A DNA stretch of 64,000 nt, taken from positions 620,001-684,000 of the forward strand of contig JAEILZ010000008.1 in assembly GCA_018873225.1 (NCBI GenBank). The letters run 5' to 3'. The DNA is from [Phialemoniopsis] sp. UDSM-2020. Taxonomy: Eukaryota; Ascomycota; Sordariomycetes; Thyridiales; Thyridiaceae. Below are positions 21,616-31,710 of the stretch, in pieces (the first letter of the stretch is position 1; each line of letters begins with the position of its first letter). The translations under genes were made by a program, and so were the position numbers. The notes under the pieces are model-generated. The model searched no databases and was not told where the DNA came from. It saw only the letters and a program-made list of their open reading frames with translations.

Positions 21616-22108
21616 TCAGTATTCGAGGTCATAGACCAATGTGTCTGAGCAAAGAACTTCTCGCATCTTCTGGACCCTGACGCAGCGTTAATCTCAGCCG
21701 TTCAAAGTTTCCATGTGTAAGAATCAATCCAGGCAAAAGAGGACCTACTCTTGGTGTGCAGGGTGCGCTGCATAGACAGGGATGTCTTCTGGCTTCTCTA
21801 GCACGGCAACCACTCCCATGTTGAACCCTTGGGCACGAGCCGCAGTAATCGCCAAGGGTGTTCCGGCGTCAAACTTGAGAAGACCTAGGCGCAAATCTGC
21901 GTGAGCGCCCCATTGGATCTCCTAAGGGCTGGGAAACATACCCGGTATCTTGCCAACCATTGCCCGGCCCAAAGTGGTCCATTCTGTTAGCTGGGCAGGA
22001 GTAACGCCCTGCTTGAGTTTGAGGAGAACTACAAATGTACCGAGTTAGACATCTTACTCCAAGTGTGCATCCAATTGGATTCAACATGCCTATGTGATAC
22101 ACTGCCAT
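21616..22108 (-). CDS. Dabb-domain (stress-responsive A/B barrel) protein
   Basis: Four short exons: 22108-22090, 22028-21942, 21884-21749, 21676-21616; the product is exactly 100 residues, the usual length for a single Dabb domain. The spliced protein starts MAVYHIVLLKLKQGVTPAQL, typical of the first strand, and ends with PVYAAHPAHQEVQ followed by TLVYDLEY, matching the family's HPxH motif and terminal strand. Dabb proteins are small dimeric ferredoxin-like folds. In fungi and plants some are stress proteins and some act as cyclases in polyketide or terpenoid pathways (olivetolic acid cyclase is a plant example). Intron 1 (22089-22029) must use a GC donor (G|GCATGT) to give this protein. No biosynthetic core enzyme is adjacent, so a stress role is as likely as a pathway role. 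Confidence 0.87.
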
Positions 22109-22771
22109 GTTTACCGGTTGGTAAGTCTGAGAGGTTTATATATGAAGGGGAGGTCGACTGCCATGGATGCTAGATCAGATAAAAATGGCGATGTACCAGC
22201 GTAATATACGAGGATTGCCCAAGCTGAGCTGGGCGGATTGCGCCCTGATATGCGTGGCTTGACATCAGACTGCCGCATCTTGCCATAACAGCCCGGGATG
22301 AGCCAATTCTGATGGGAATTCCGGAGCTCTTCCGGTCTATCCGGTCTTGCGGGGTACTCCGCTCTTCCATATAATGCTTGCAATAACAATACCGAAAACG
22401 GCATGCTGATGCTGACATACTGAACACTTTGGAGGCATTATCTCCGAAGCTTGGCCCGCGTTGTACCGATACGACCCGTATTCTACGCAGCCGATCTCGG
22501 ATTACAGCGGCCGGAGGTGTAATCATAAACTCATTGCAATTCAACTGCAAAACAAAATAACTATGCAGTGTATTTCAGACTATCGTTGACGTAGAATAAA
22601 GACGTTTCGTAAATCTGAAGAAGAAGAAGAATGGCAGTCTCTCATGCAACATGTGAAGAGTGCCTAATGTATGTACGCTTATAAACTGTTCATCTGTCGG
22701 CAATCATTGAAGTTGCGACTTTTGCATGTTTCTCCCATGAATCATTTGGTCCAAGCTGAGACATCTGGAGC
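22109..22771. other. Intergenic stretch
   Basis: Promoter of the Dabb gene and 3' flank of the next minus-strand gene. Frames at 22,111-22,550 have no motif. I see no RNA gene or repeat. Confidence 0.5.
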
Positions 22772-23463
22772 TTAGCAGGGAGTGTTGCGGACAATGGCGT
22801 TCCAGTTGTCGTTGTGGAAACGCTGGCCCGAGATCTCAGGGTACTTGGTGCGCGGGCAGTCGCGGATGATAACGTAGGCCGCATCAGCGATGGTGTTGAA
22901 CGAGGGCAGGACCTTTGTGAAGGTATTCTGCGGCTAGATGTTAGTCATTCGTGTCTATCTCATGCACAGTGGCACTGTGTATTGCTCACATCGTTGCACC
23001 ACCAAATAGCATTGCCCCACGAACACGAGACACGCCCACAGTTTCCAGGGCCGGGACCGTTGCTGGGCTGGCCGCCGACGCGGCGCAGTCTGCGGATGGC
23101 GTCCTCGATCTCGATCCAGTTCGCCGGAGGGAAGATGTTGCACAGGTTGTGCTCGCGCTTGGTCAGACCAAGGGCCTCCGGGTCGACGTCCCGCTCGACG
23201 ACGTCGGTCGTGTTGAGCAGGAATTCAGGGTTGATCACTTCCAAGGCCGAGATGGCATCCTCAAGGGTGCCAGTGACACTGGTGCCCTCGACATCCCATG
23301 TAAAGTCCTCAACACCGTATCCGGAGATGGGGGCCTCAACTGCTTGGGCCTGAAAGCAGGAATGCCGTTAGTCAAAGTGAATTCAGGTTCGTATAGGTTT
23401 GTTGATACCTACACCAAGCCAGAGACAGGCAGACAGGACAGCAGCGGTCTTGATAGCAACCAT
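22772..23463 (-). CDS. Secreted protein with Cys-rich core
   Basis: Three exons: 23463-23413, 23349-22990, 22927-22772; introns of 63 and 62 nt are both phase 0; the product is 188 residues. It has a signal peptide (MVAIKTAAVLSACLWLG) and then a pro-like acidic segment (SGYGVEDFTWDVEGTSV). The core carries regularly spaced cysteines: LCNIFPPANW, NCGRVSCSWGNAIWWCND, IIRDCPRTKY and a C-terminal NTPC. The CSxxxAIWWCND pattern is seen in secreted proteins of plant- and insect-associated fungi, but I cannot assign a biochemical role. An effector-like role is possible, not shown. A TATA box lies about 100 bp upstream of the start. Confidence 0.85.
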
Positions 23464-25957
23464 TTTGAGATACGAATGTTATGAAGTTGGAAAGTGAAAG
23501 TTGTGAGAAGATGCTGGTGTTTCTCTGATATTACTCATAGAGGGAGGGTTCCTCGAGCGTCATTTTATAGACAAGATGAATGTAAAGAGATGGACTGTCT
23601 TGTTGTTTCTCACAGTGAAAACAGACGCGGAGGCGGAGAAATCTCCCCATGATGATCCTAGTGGCGTCGCATCCGCCTTGACCATAACTTGCGAACCGGT
23701 CAACTGGACTGGGGTTGCACTCGGTCGCATTGACAGGCCAACCTTGGCAAGGCATTAAAAGAACGCTCTGCCAAGCAATTACAGGGAGAAAAGCGAATGC
23801 CGCTAACAAAAAGGACCTGTTTACTAACAATTACCTGATCCAGATTCACCAAGATGCCAATCAGAGACCAGCACGTGCGCCACAACCCCCTTGTCGAATA
23901 AGCTTAGTTTTAAGGTTGTTGATCGAGGATGATGAAGGAGCCGTAACGCATGATGAATCGTGTGTTCTCCCCAGTTCCCTCCTTGTCTCCCAGTCGCCCC
24001 CAGCCCACTCCGTAGTGCCCCGTAGGGCTAGACCAGGGTTACATGCACAGCCGTCCGACCGTATGATCTGTCAGTCGAACACCCCCGACACGGGCTCGCT
24101 CGACAGGGCCTGACCTGCCTATTTGAACCGCATTCTCTTGGCAACAACCGCTGGAAAGACACCACGGAGAATGTCCCAGAGTTGCATGCTATCGGAGGTC
24201 TTTCCTCAAATATAACAGACTCGCGAAGCGAAGTTAGCGATAGTAACATTCATTAACCAGGGAGGGACGCCGATCAATGTAAAGTCTTTTTGATGACAGA
24301 GGGGGAGGCACCCAGCTTCCGTATTGAGATCTTGCAAGTTGTTTAGCACGCAAGCCCATGGGCAATGCCAAAGGGATAGTGTTTGGATACAATCGCTAGC
24401 CATCGAATTGGCACACGCCCAAAGGAAGTAAGTGGACCGTTTCGTATTCGAGTGGCGCTGTCTCTCTGGCTTTCCGGGTGTGAAATATCCTGTCACTTCT
24501 GTTCCAGGCTACCTATACATGGTAGTCCGCGGCTAACAATGAAGGATCACACTTCGTTACTTACCAGGAAAGGCAGGAATCTTGCGATCAAGTCCAGCCC
24601 TCAACAAGCGCTGAATACACACCCTTAACCCTTGGGAAATCAATATCCGTCGTTGGGTCTTGCCGGTGTTCCACGTTCGGACAGCAAGGATACCAATCCG
24701 CCGGCAGGGAGGTCCTGTGAACGAGCGGAGACAACCAGGGATCCATCGACCGTAGAGCGGTTGACGATAGTGAACTTCATCTTCTAATGGTCGTGGCAGA
24801 AATCCATGCAGGGGTTGAAACCTTGCTAGCTTCCGCCAAGCCAAGCGAAAGTCAAAAGAACCAAGCACTGCCAGGTGGTTCAATTTACCATTGCGGGGAT
24901 GCCGCGCTTCTCGCCGTACCCGGTCGCTACGCTTCAACACCGCCTCCTCGCTGCAGTCGGGACCGACTTAGGGCTGATACATGGTTCTTGAAGGAAGCTT
25001 GGCGCGCGGGAGATGGCCATGCTTGGTGTATTGGAATCCTGTGCACGATGTAGCGCGCGCGCATTCCCTGCTCACCACACACGCACAGCTCTCGAACCTA
25101 GGCTTCTGAGAGAAAGGGCATACCTTTCGTTGGTCTATGCCTCTCTCAAAAAAGCCAATCTAAGCGCAGGTGATGGACTCACGCATGCGCTTCGCTTTGT
25201 GCTTCCTAGACTGGTTCGCGCAATACACTGGCGAGCAAGCTTGGACGAAGATGATGGGTCCGAGACAAGCGAATATTCCTGTTACCGCTTATTGAAAACA
25301 TACAACACGGCACGGCTCGCTCGCTAGCTTGGCTTTAGCTCCAGAACGAGGAGTTGAAGCGTCATCTGCAATAATATCAATACCAGATCATGACTCTGGA
25401 AACCTGAGCTTTCTTCCATCCAATTCACATCAGTCGCCTCTGCTTCTTCGAATCTACCCTTGCCTCATGTGACAGCGCCCATTTGAATTCCTGTTAAAGC
25501 TGGCACACTTAAAGTCACCTGTCCGCGAGCATGGGGAAAGGACCCCTAGTGGCTACATTCCATCGATACACGAGCTAATTAAACATGTGGGAGGCGTTCA
25601 AGGGCATTCCACTACGCCCAGGACCTCAATAGTTGATACGTCGAACGAGGTCTGCCAAGGCTGTTGCAAATGTGCCAAGATATAAACTACAAGTAGGCCA
25701 GCAGTAGAGCCATTCTGGACACATTTTTGAACACAGATAGGCGAGATGTCGGTTGGTCCTTCTGAGTCGCGTTTGTCGCCGGACCGTGATGTGGCTGATC
25801 GCGTACACAATGAGGGTCAAGTGCAGCAGGGGCTGTCACGGAAGCATATTAATCAAGAGATGCCCTTCGACTGTGGCTAACCACAGTTCTTTAATCCCCT
25901 TTAGCGACTTTTGGGTCTGTAGCGCTCTACGCAGAGGCCTGGTGACCGATCATCAAG
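23464..25957. other. Gene-free stretch of 2.5 kb before the laccase gene
   Basis: No frame here joins into a recognisable protein on either strand, including the 127-codon minus frame at 24,557-24,940. It holds divergent promoters for the Cys-rich secreted protein (left) and the laccase (right). Composition is ordinary. It may contain a non-coding transcript or a fully decayed gene, but I cannot support either. Confidence 0.5.
23561..23569 (-). promoter_or_regulatory. TATA box of the Cys-rich secreted-protein gene
   Basis: Minus-strand TATAAAATG, about 100 bp before the start codon at 23,463. Confidence 0.55.
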
Positions 25958-28270
25958 ATGTGGTTCGATGATGCCTGGAAGACTGTCACTCTTTCTCTGA
26001 CCACACTCTTCACCTTGCCCGTCGCTCGCTCGCCGAAGCCAAACATCTTCTTTCGGGCGTCGGACGCAGTTGGCCAATTTCCCGAGTTCCCTGCGCCCAG
26101 CGGCCCAGACTCTAATGCAGACTTTATCTGCGAGTACCCAGCACTAGGTGACGAATGGAAGCTGTGCTCGACAGCAGAAGACCGCTCGTGCTGGCTAAAG
26201 GGCCCTGATGGCCAGGTGTTTGACATCAATACCGACTACGAGAATGTCTGGCCTGAAGGTATCACACGGGAGGTAAGCAATCGTGCTTGTCCTGACTGGA
26301 TGAGTCGACAGCTAAGCTAACCACCATGGCGACAGTACTTTCTCGAAGTCGACTCCATGGCGATCAACGGCGATGGCGTCGTGAACCCGGAGGGCAAGGT
26401 ATTCAACCAGTCATACCCCGGGCCCTGGATCCAGGCCTGCTGGGGAGACACCATCAAGGTGACTGTCAAGAACAAGCTGAAGTACAACGGCACGACGATC
26501 CACTGGCACGGTCTCAGACAGTTTGGCACGATGGAGATGGACGGCGTCAACGGCGTCACGCAGTGCCCCATCGCTCCCGAAGACAGCTTCACGTATACCT
26601 TCCGTGCCACTCAGTACGGCACATCCTGGTACCATAGCCATTATTCGCTTCAGTACGCCGATGGGCTGCTTGGCCCTCTCACCATCTACGGTCCCGCATC
26701 GGCCAATTATGACGAAGGAAGAGACCCGATCCTCATCTCCGACTGGAGTCATCGCAGTGCATTCCAGCAGTGGCAGCGCGAGCTTGTACCGGACCCTGAC
26801 CGCCCTAGAATGGACAGTGTATTGATCAATGGCGTCGGTAAGCCTTTGCTTTGGAGTCGAGCTTCTGAATTGCTGTGCGTTTGCTCACACCACGTAGGAA
26901 ACTATGCAGGGAACTTTCCACAACAGAGGTTTAACATGACCGCGGAGAAGGTAGGTTGCCTTCTAGGCTCTAGCACCAAGAATGATCATACTAACCATGC
27001 ACAATTGACAGGGCAAGAAATATCTCTTGCGTGTCATCAACACATCTGTCGACACAACTTGGATCTTTAGCATCGACAACCACAACTTTACTGTGATGAC
27101 AACAGACTTTGTCCCGATCAAGCCATACGATGTATCCCACATTGTCTTAGGGATTGGTCAGTCTTACATGCAAGGCATCTTAAGGCTTATGAGTTGCTAA
27201 CACGCGTTTCTGGTTCTAACAGGTCAAAGATATCACATCGTCCTGAATGCAAATCCGACCGACACTCCCAAATTTCCTGCATCGCCAGATGGAAACTACT
27301 GGATCCGCACCGTTCCAGCAAATGGATGCAAAGGCTTCGAGCGAGGTAACGAGCCCGATGAGCGCCAAGGTATACTCCGATACAACGAGAGCAGCACCGG
27401 GGTACCTACTACATTCAGGGAGGACTACCCGCTAGACTGTCGCGACGAGAACTACACGAATCTAGAACCCATTCACAAGTGGAAAATTGACGAGGTTGCC
27501 TGGAATGGTAAGATGTTCATTGCACCCCAGTATCATGACTCAAGAATGCTGAACATACCATGGATGCAGCGGGCCAATATTTTGACATCGGACTGGATTA
27601 CGACAATAACGACAGGCCGGGTCAGGGAGACAACTTCACCTGGTGGGCCTTTGGCAATACCTCTCTGTGGCTAGACTTTGCAGACCCAACCATCCTAAAC
27701 CTCGCCAACGAAACTTGGAATCCGGACTATGTAGTAGTACCCGATCTGAACAAGGATGGGTGGGTCTACATCGCTATCACGGCACCGGACACGCCCCAGA
27801 GTGCCAAGCCAAGCAGACTCTTCGTTCCAGTTGCGCACCCGGTCAGTGCTAAAGGTCAAGGTCGCTCAACTAGAATCCACATCTAAACTGTCGTACAGCT
27901 CCATCTCCACGGACACGATTTCGCACTCCTCGCCCAAGGCCAAAACGCATCGGATCTGCCCAATGCGAAGCTCAAGTTTGACAACCCACCGCGACGAGAT
28001 GTGGCGCTGATCCCGGCCGGAGGCTACCTCGTCGTGGCCTTCAAGGCGGACAACCCGGGCTCTTGGCTGTTTCACTGCCACATCGCCTGGCACGCTTCGA
28101 GTGGACTGGCCTTGCAAATACTGGAGCGCCAAGAGGATCTGAAGAAGCTGATGACGGACGAGCGGCTGACGGAGACGAGAAGGGTATGTGCGAACTGGGA
28201 CACATGGTTTGCCAACAAGGCCAACCTTTGGAGCGAGGGGGGTGTTTTCCAGGATGATTCAGGGGTTTAA
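25958..28270 (+). CDS. Laccase-type multicopper oxidase
   Basis: Seven exons: 25958-26272, 26336-26837, 26898-26950, 27012-27156, 27223-27507, 27570-27841, 27899-28270; six introns of 57-66 nt; the product is 647 residues. Laccases couple oxidation of phenols or similar substrates to reduction of O2 to water, using one T1 and three T2/T3 coppers. All four copper motifs are intact: HWHG (His161/163), WYHSH (His205/207), HPLHLHGH (His523/526/528, split by the last intron) and HCHIAWH (His583, Cys584, His585, His589). The position ten residues after the Cys is Leu594, as in many ascomycete laccases. The N-terminus ([12 protein letters not shown]) looks like a signal or anchor segment, so export is likely. 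Many N-glycosylation sequons are present. Pigment, detoxification or lignin-related roles are all possible. Confidence 0.95.
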
Positions 28271-28905
28271 TTGTTACGCTCTCATCGAGGCTACCGATGT
28301 TCACTTGACACTCGGATGTCCAGTTCTTCGGGCCTGTTATGTTGTCCAAATAGTTTGACTTTCTAGGAGCAGCCTAGTCTAATAAGTACCCATTTCTCAG
28401 CTGTACGGAAAGTGCAGGCCGTTCTAGGCATACTGGCACTCAGTAGAAATGGAGAGCTTCTTGGCAAGGCGCGAAAATTGCCAGAAATAACGGGATAAGC
28501 TTCACGACTCTAACCAAATGCTTTGGAAAGCTCCACGGCTCCAAATCCGGGGAGATGCCACTAAGCAAGTTGCACTAGAAACAGTTCGCGAACATGCCTA
28601 GTACATAGCAGTCCTGTTTGAGGATCTCAGTTAGATTTGTTTTTATCGTCAGTCTAGTCCTACAGAGTAGCTGTGGTTAGACCAGAGCCCAGGCTTTGGT
28701 CGGACATAGCCCGTTCAAATTTGTATCATGATCATCTTGCCTTGTAGTGATAACTTCTCTCACTTGAATGGATTCTCATCAGAGCGTGGAATCACAAGCC
28801 AGCTACAAAGGCTATCCAGATCTGTTCGACTCCCTAGACTATCCAACCCAATCCTTCATTCCTCGGGACCAATATATTGACGATAATTACCCTCATCTCG
28901 TTGTT
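28271..28905. other. Intergenic stretch between laccase and MYND gene
   Basis: The 3' flanks of two convergent genes. No coding motif is seen. The plus-strand frame starting at 28,768 overlaps the MYND gene on the opposite strand and is its shadow. Confidence 0.5.
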
Positions 28906-29744
28906 TCAAGTCGTGGGCGGCACAGGAAGAGGAAACCTGATATGGTGCTCGACATGGGCCCAATCAAACAAATAGAAAGCCCGCAGATCATTATCCCTGA
29001 TGATCTTGCATGCATGTGGGTGGCCTTTCTCATTCCTACCGCAGTGCTGGCAAAACTGGGGCAGTTAGCGGTGGTCGGTAAATGCAAAGTGTAGAGTATA
29101 ATTTCCTACGTGATCACAGTACCAAAACATGAAACAAGAGACGCACCTGAGCAGAGATGCTTTCTTCGCATCACATCCGTGACAGACGCGCTTGTTAAAT
29201 TCCGGGGCGGTACAGTATGGAATGATTTGATCGTTCAGTGTCAGCAGATCTTGCAGCGGAGCAGTGATGATCTTGGTGTAAAATTAGCAATTCAAAACGA
29301 CCAAAATGATTAAAGCGAGGAATTACCTTAAACTCATACTCAAGTTTCTGACAAATACCGACTGTGCCGTCTTCGAAGACATGCCGGCTTGCGTACAGCA
29401 CTGCGACGGTGTTTGCCCGTCTAAGAGAATCGTTTGCCAGTTCGGTGCCTTGGCCATCAGTGTAGAAGACCAAAGGTAAAGTATTTTTAGCTTTGTCGCG
29501 GACCATCAATACTAAGCCGGTCTTTGTTGCATGTAACTCTGATGATCTCGGCCAAGAAGCACCAGTGCTTCTTTGGTCTGGGGGTGACCCTGTTGAAGGT
29601 GTTGAAAAAGTCTAGGTTGTCCGATGGTAACTGTGAAAAGGTCGGGAAGGTTCGCTCATCATGAAGATTTGTAAGGAAATGGCCATGATTTGATTGAAGC
29701 TCACCAGCTGCATCTCCGAACGGGTGAGGACTTGGGGTGGGCAT
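28906..29744 (-). pseudogene. MYND zinc-finger protein gene with a frameshift
   Basis: The pieces are 29744 to about 29515 (frame A), about 29514-29327 (frame B), 29271-29110 and 29055-28906. Introns of 55 and 54 nt join the last three in frame. The N-terminal piece reads RVTPRPKKHWCFLAEIIRV; the second reads MVRDKAKNTLPLVFYTDGQG, then TVAVLYASRHVFEDGTVGI. The last two exons encode a MYND-type cluster: CHGCDAKKASLLRCVSC, then FWYCDH, and after the second intron FCQHCGRNEKGHPHACK. MYND domains bind zinc and mediate protein-protein contact. The join between pieces A and B at about 29,510-29,525 is off by one base, and the only possible intron there would be 26 nt, too short. So this is a recent pseudogene or a base-call error. 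About 260 residues would be encoded, normal for this fungal family. Confidence 0.72.
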
Positions 29745-30740
29745 CGTGGCTGAGCAAGGTCCAATGGATAAGGGTCCAACGGATGTTGAAAGAGAGAGTG
29801 CTAATGTCTAGAATGTAACCCAGGTCAGGGATTTTGAGTAGCATGAGCGAAGAAGTCCGGTATTTAAATCCTGCAGTTCCATGCCGCATCCTTTGTATCT
29901 ATGCGCCCTGCCGAATATCATTCAAACAAGACTACATAACTCACTGCAGAGACTCACATCCTGATGCAAGCACTTTAAAGATGTCATCGAGGGGGCAGGC
30001 AATATGGGGAGTCAAGGTTGCTTTGAGTCAGACTTAATAGTTGATAGTCATAATGAACTTAATGGCAGTCCAAAAGCTACTCAACTTAATAACTGGAGAA
30101 AGAGAGACCCAGGCCTTTGCTGGGAAGGCATGGAAGATCACTTGAGAAGGATGATACATTAGTGTCCACCATGTCTCTGTAAGACTACCTCTTCAACAGA
30201 CTACTTCCATGGCAAGTTATATTGAAGTTGTGTTTATTAGCCGGATCTTGCATTGTACATTACCCGTGTCACACAGCATACAAGCTTGCTTCTCACAATC
30301 TAACTGCAGCACACTTGCATAGATGCAACCAGCTCATTGCTTTGTGTAAAGCTGCAGGCAGCTTCTTTAAGCCGAAGATAATCATAAAATACCACCATTC
30401 CCTTCCCTTCACTGTGTTCCAGCCTACCTAGGTAGTTTCCTTGCTGTCGATCTTCAGCACTCTGGAGCATCACAATGCTCTCGCCCATGGTATGGCCCGG
30501 CAATGGAGACATCGGCCATGTAGGCAGTGGTGGCTGCTTTGCCCACAGTCGAGGTAGCGTGCAGCAGGCCCTGGGCCGTCGGTATGCAGATCATGCGGTA
30601 AACTCTGTAGTGGTGCAGTGTAGGAGTACTCCCACCACCGGTAGACAAAACCATCCCAGAGCAGCTGGGGTGACAGAATACCATTGATGGTAGACCACAG
30701 CAGCGGGGCCACACAGGAGCCTGGCTAGCACTAAGGTATA
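29745..30740. other. Transition stretch before the AT-rich block
   Basis: Mostly without coding signal. It contains a second TACCTAGGTA palindrome (30,425-30,434) followed, as at 3271, by GTTTC. The last GC-normal 260 bp (about 30,454-30,715) is open in two minus-strand frames and might be the edge of a gene cut off by the repeat block, but no family motif is recognised. Confidence 0.45.
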
Positions 30741-31106
30741 ATTAGGGTTGATATAATTAGTTAATTAATATATTTAATTAATTAAAATTAACTAATTAAT
30801 TAATTGATTTATAAATATATTTTTTAAAAAGAATATTTTTTAAAAAGAATTTTAAAGAATTAAAGAATTTTTTAAAATTTAAAGAATTAAAGATTTTTTT
30901 AAAATATATTTAAAGAATTAAATAATTTTTTTTAAATATTTAAATATTTTTTTTTAAAAAAAAATCTTTTTTAATAAAAATATTTTTAATTTACATTAAT
31001 ATAAAGAATTATTTTTAATTATATTTAAAAGAGTATTATTTATATTAATTTAATTTTAAAAAGATTAAAATTAATTAATTTAAATATAATTTATTTAATC
31101 CTTTAA

Positions 31107-31445
31107 ATAAAAAATATAATTATATTAAAAGGTATTATATATTATTAATATTTAATAAAATTATTAATTAACTTTAAAATATTAATTAAACTTAATAACT
31201 TTATTTAATTATTAATTAATTATTTAACTTTTAAGTAGTTTATAGTAAATATAAGGTTTTCTTTTTAAAAAATATAAATAAAACTTATTTAAAGAAACTA
31301 ATTTTATTTATTTTCTTAATTTTTAATTTATTTAATTATCTATTTAATATAATTAAATTAATTTAAAAATTATTGTATATAGTTTTTAAAGATTTAAATA
31401 ATCTTTTAAATTATTAAGAAGCTTTATACTTTTTAAATATTAATA
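31107..31445 (+). repeat. Repeat R, left part (copy interrupted by LTR element)
   Basis: Starts with the R head (AATTATATTAAAAGGTATTA, ending in runs such as AACTTTTAAGTAGTTTAT) and stops at CTTTTTAAATATTAATA, where the 8.6 kb LTR element begins. The R sequence resumes at about 40,055. Confidence 0.65.
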
Positions 31446-31710
31446 TTAGAACTTATAGTAGTATTACTACTAATACTAAAAGAAGATTAATAGTAATATA
31501 ATAATAGTACTATACTTATATTATATATATATAATAGAGGCTTTAGCCTTAAAATAGCTATAAATAAAAGAAGAAGAATACTTTATATAAAAAGAGAAAA
31601 AGAGATAAAGTTTAACTTTCTATTAATATTACTACTTAGTTAGATTTATTATATTATATTATTATCTTATTATTTCTTTTTATTCTATTTATTATACTAC
31701 TTCTTAATAT
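31446..31710. repeat. Left LTR of nested element
   Basis: About 265 bp, a direct match to 39,789-40,054 with scattered A/G and C/T differences. The left copy keeps slightly more G and C. Confidence 0.65.

Noticed and set aside
28768..29094. Plus-strand 108-codon hypothetical gene
   Set aside because: Antisense to the MYND exons and their intron, which carry recognisable zinc-ligand spacing.
30742..30747. TTAGGG at the border, as a telomere repeat
   Set aside because: A single hexamer, not an array, and sequence continues for 33 kb beyond it.
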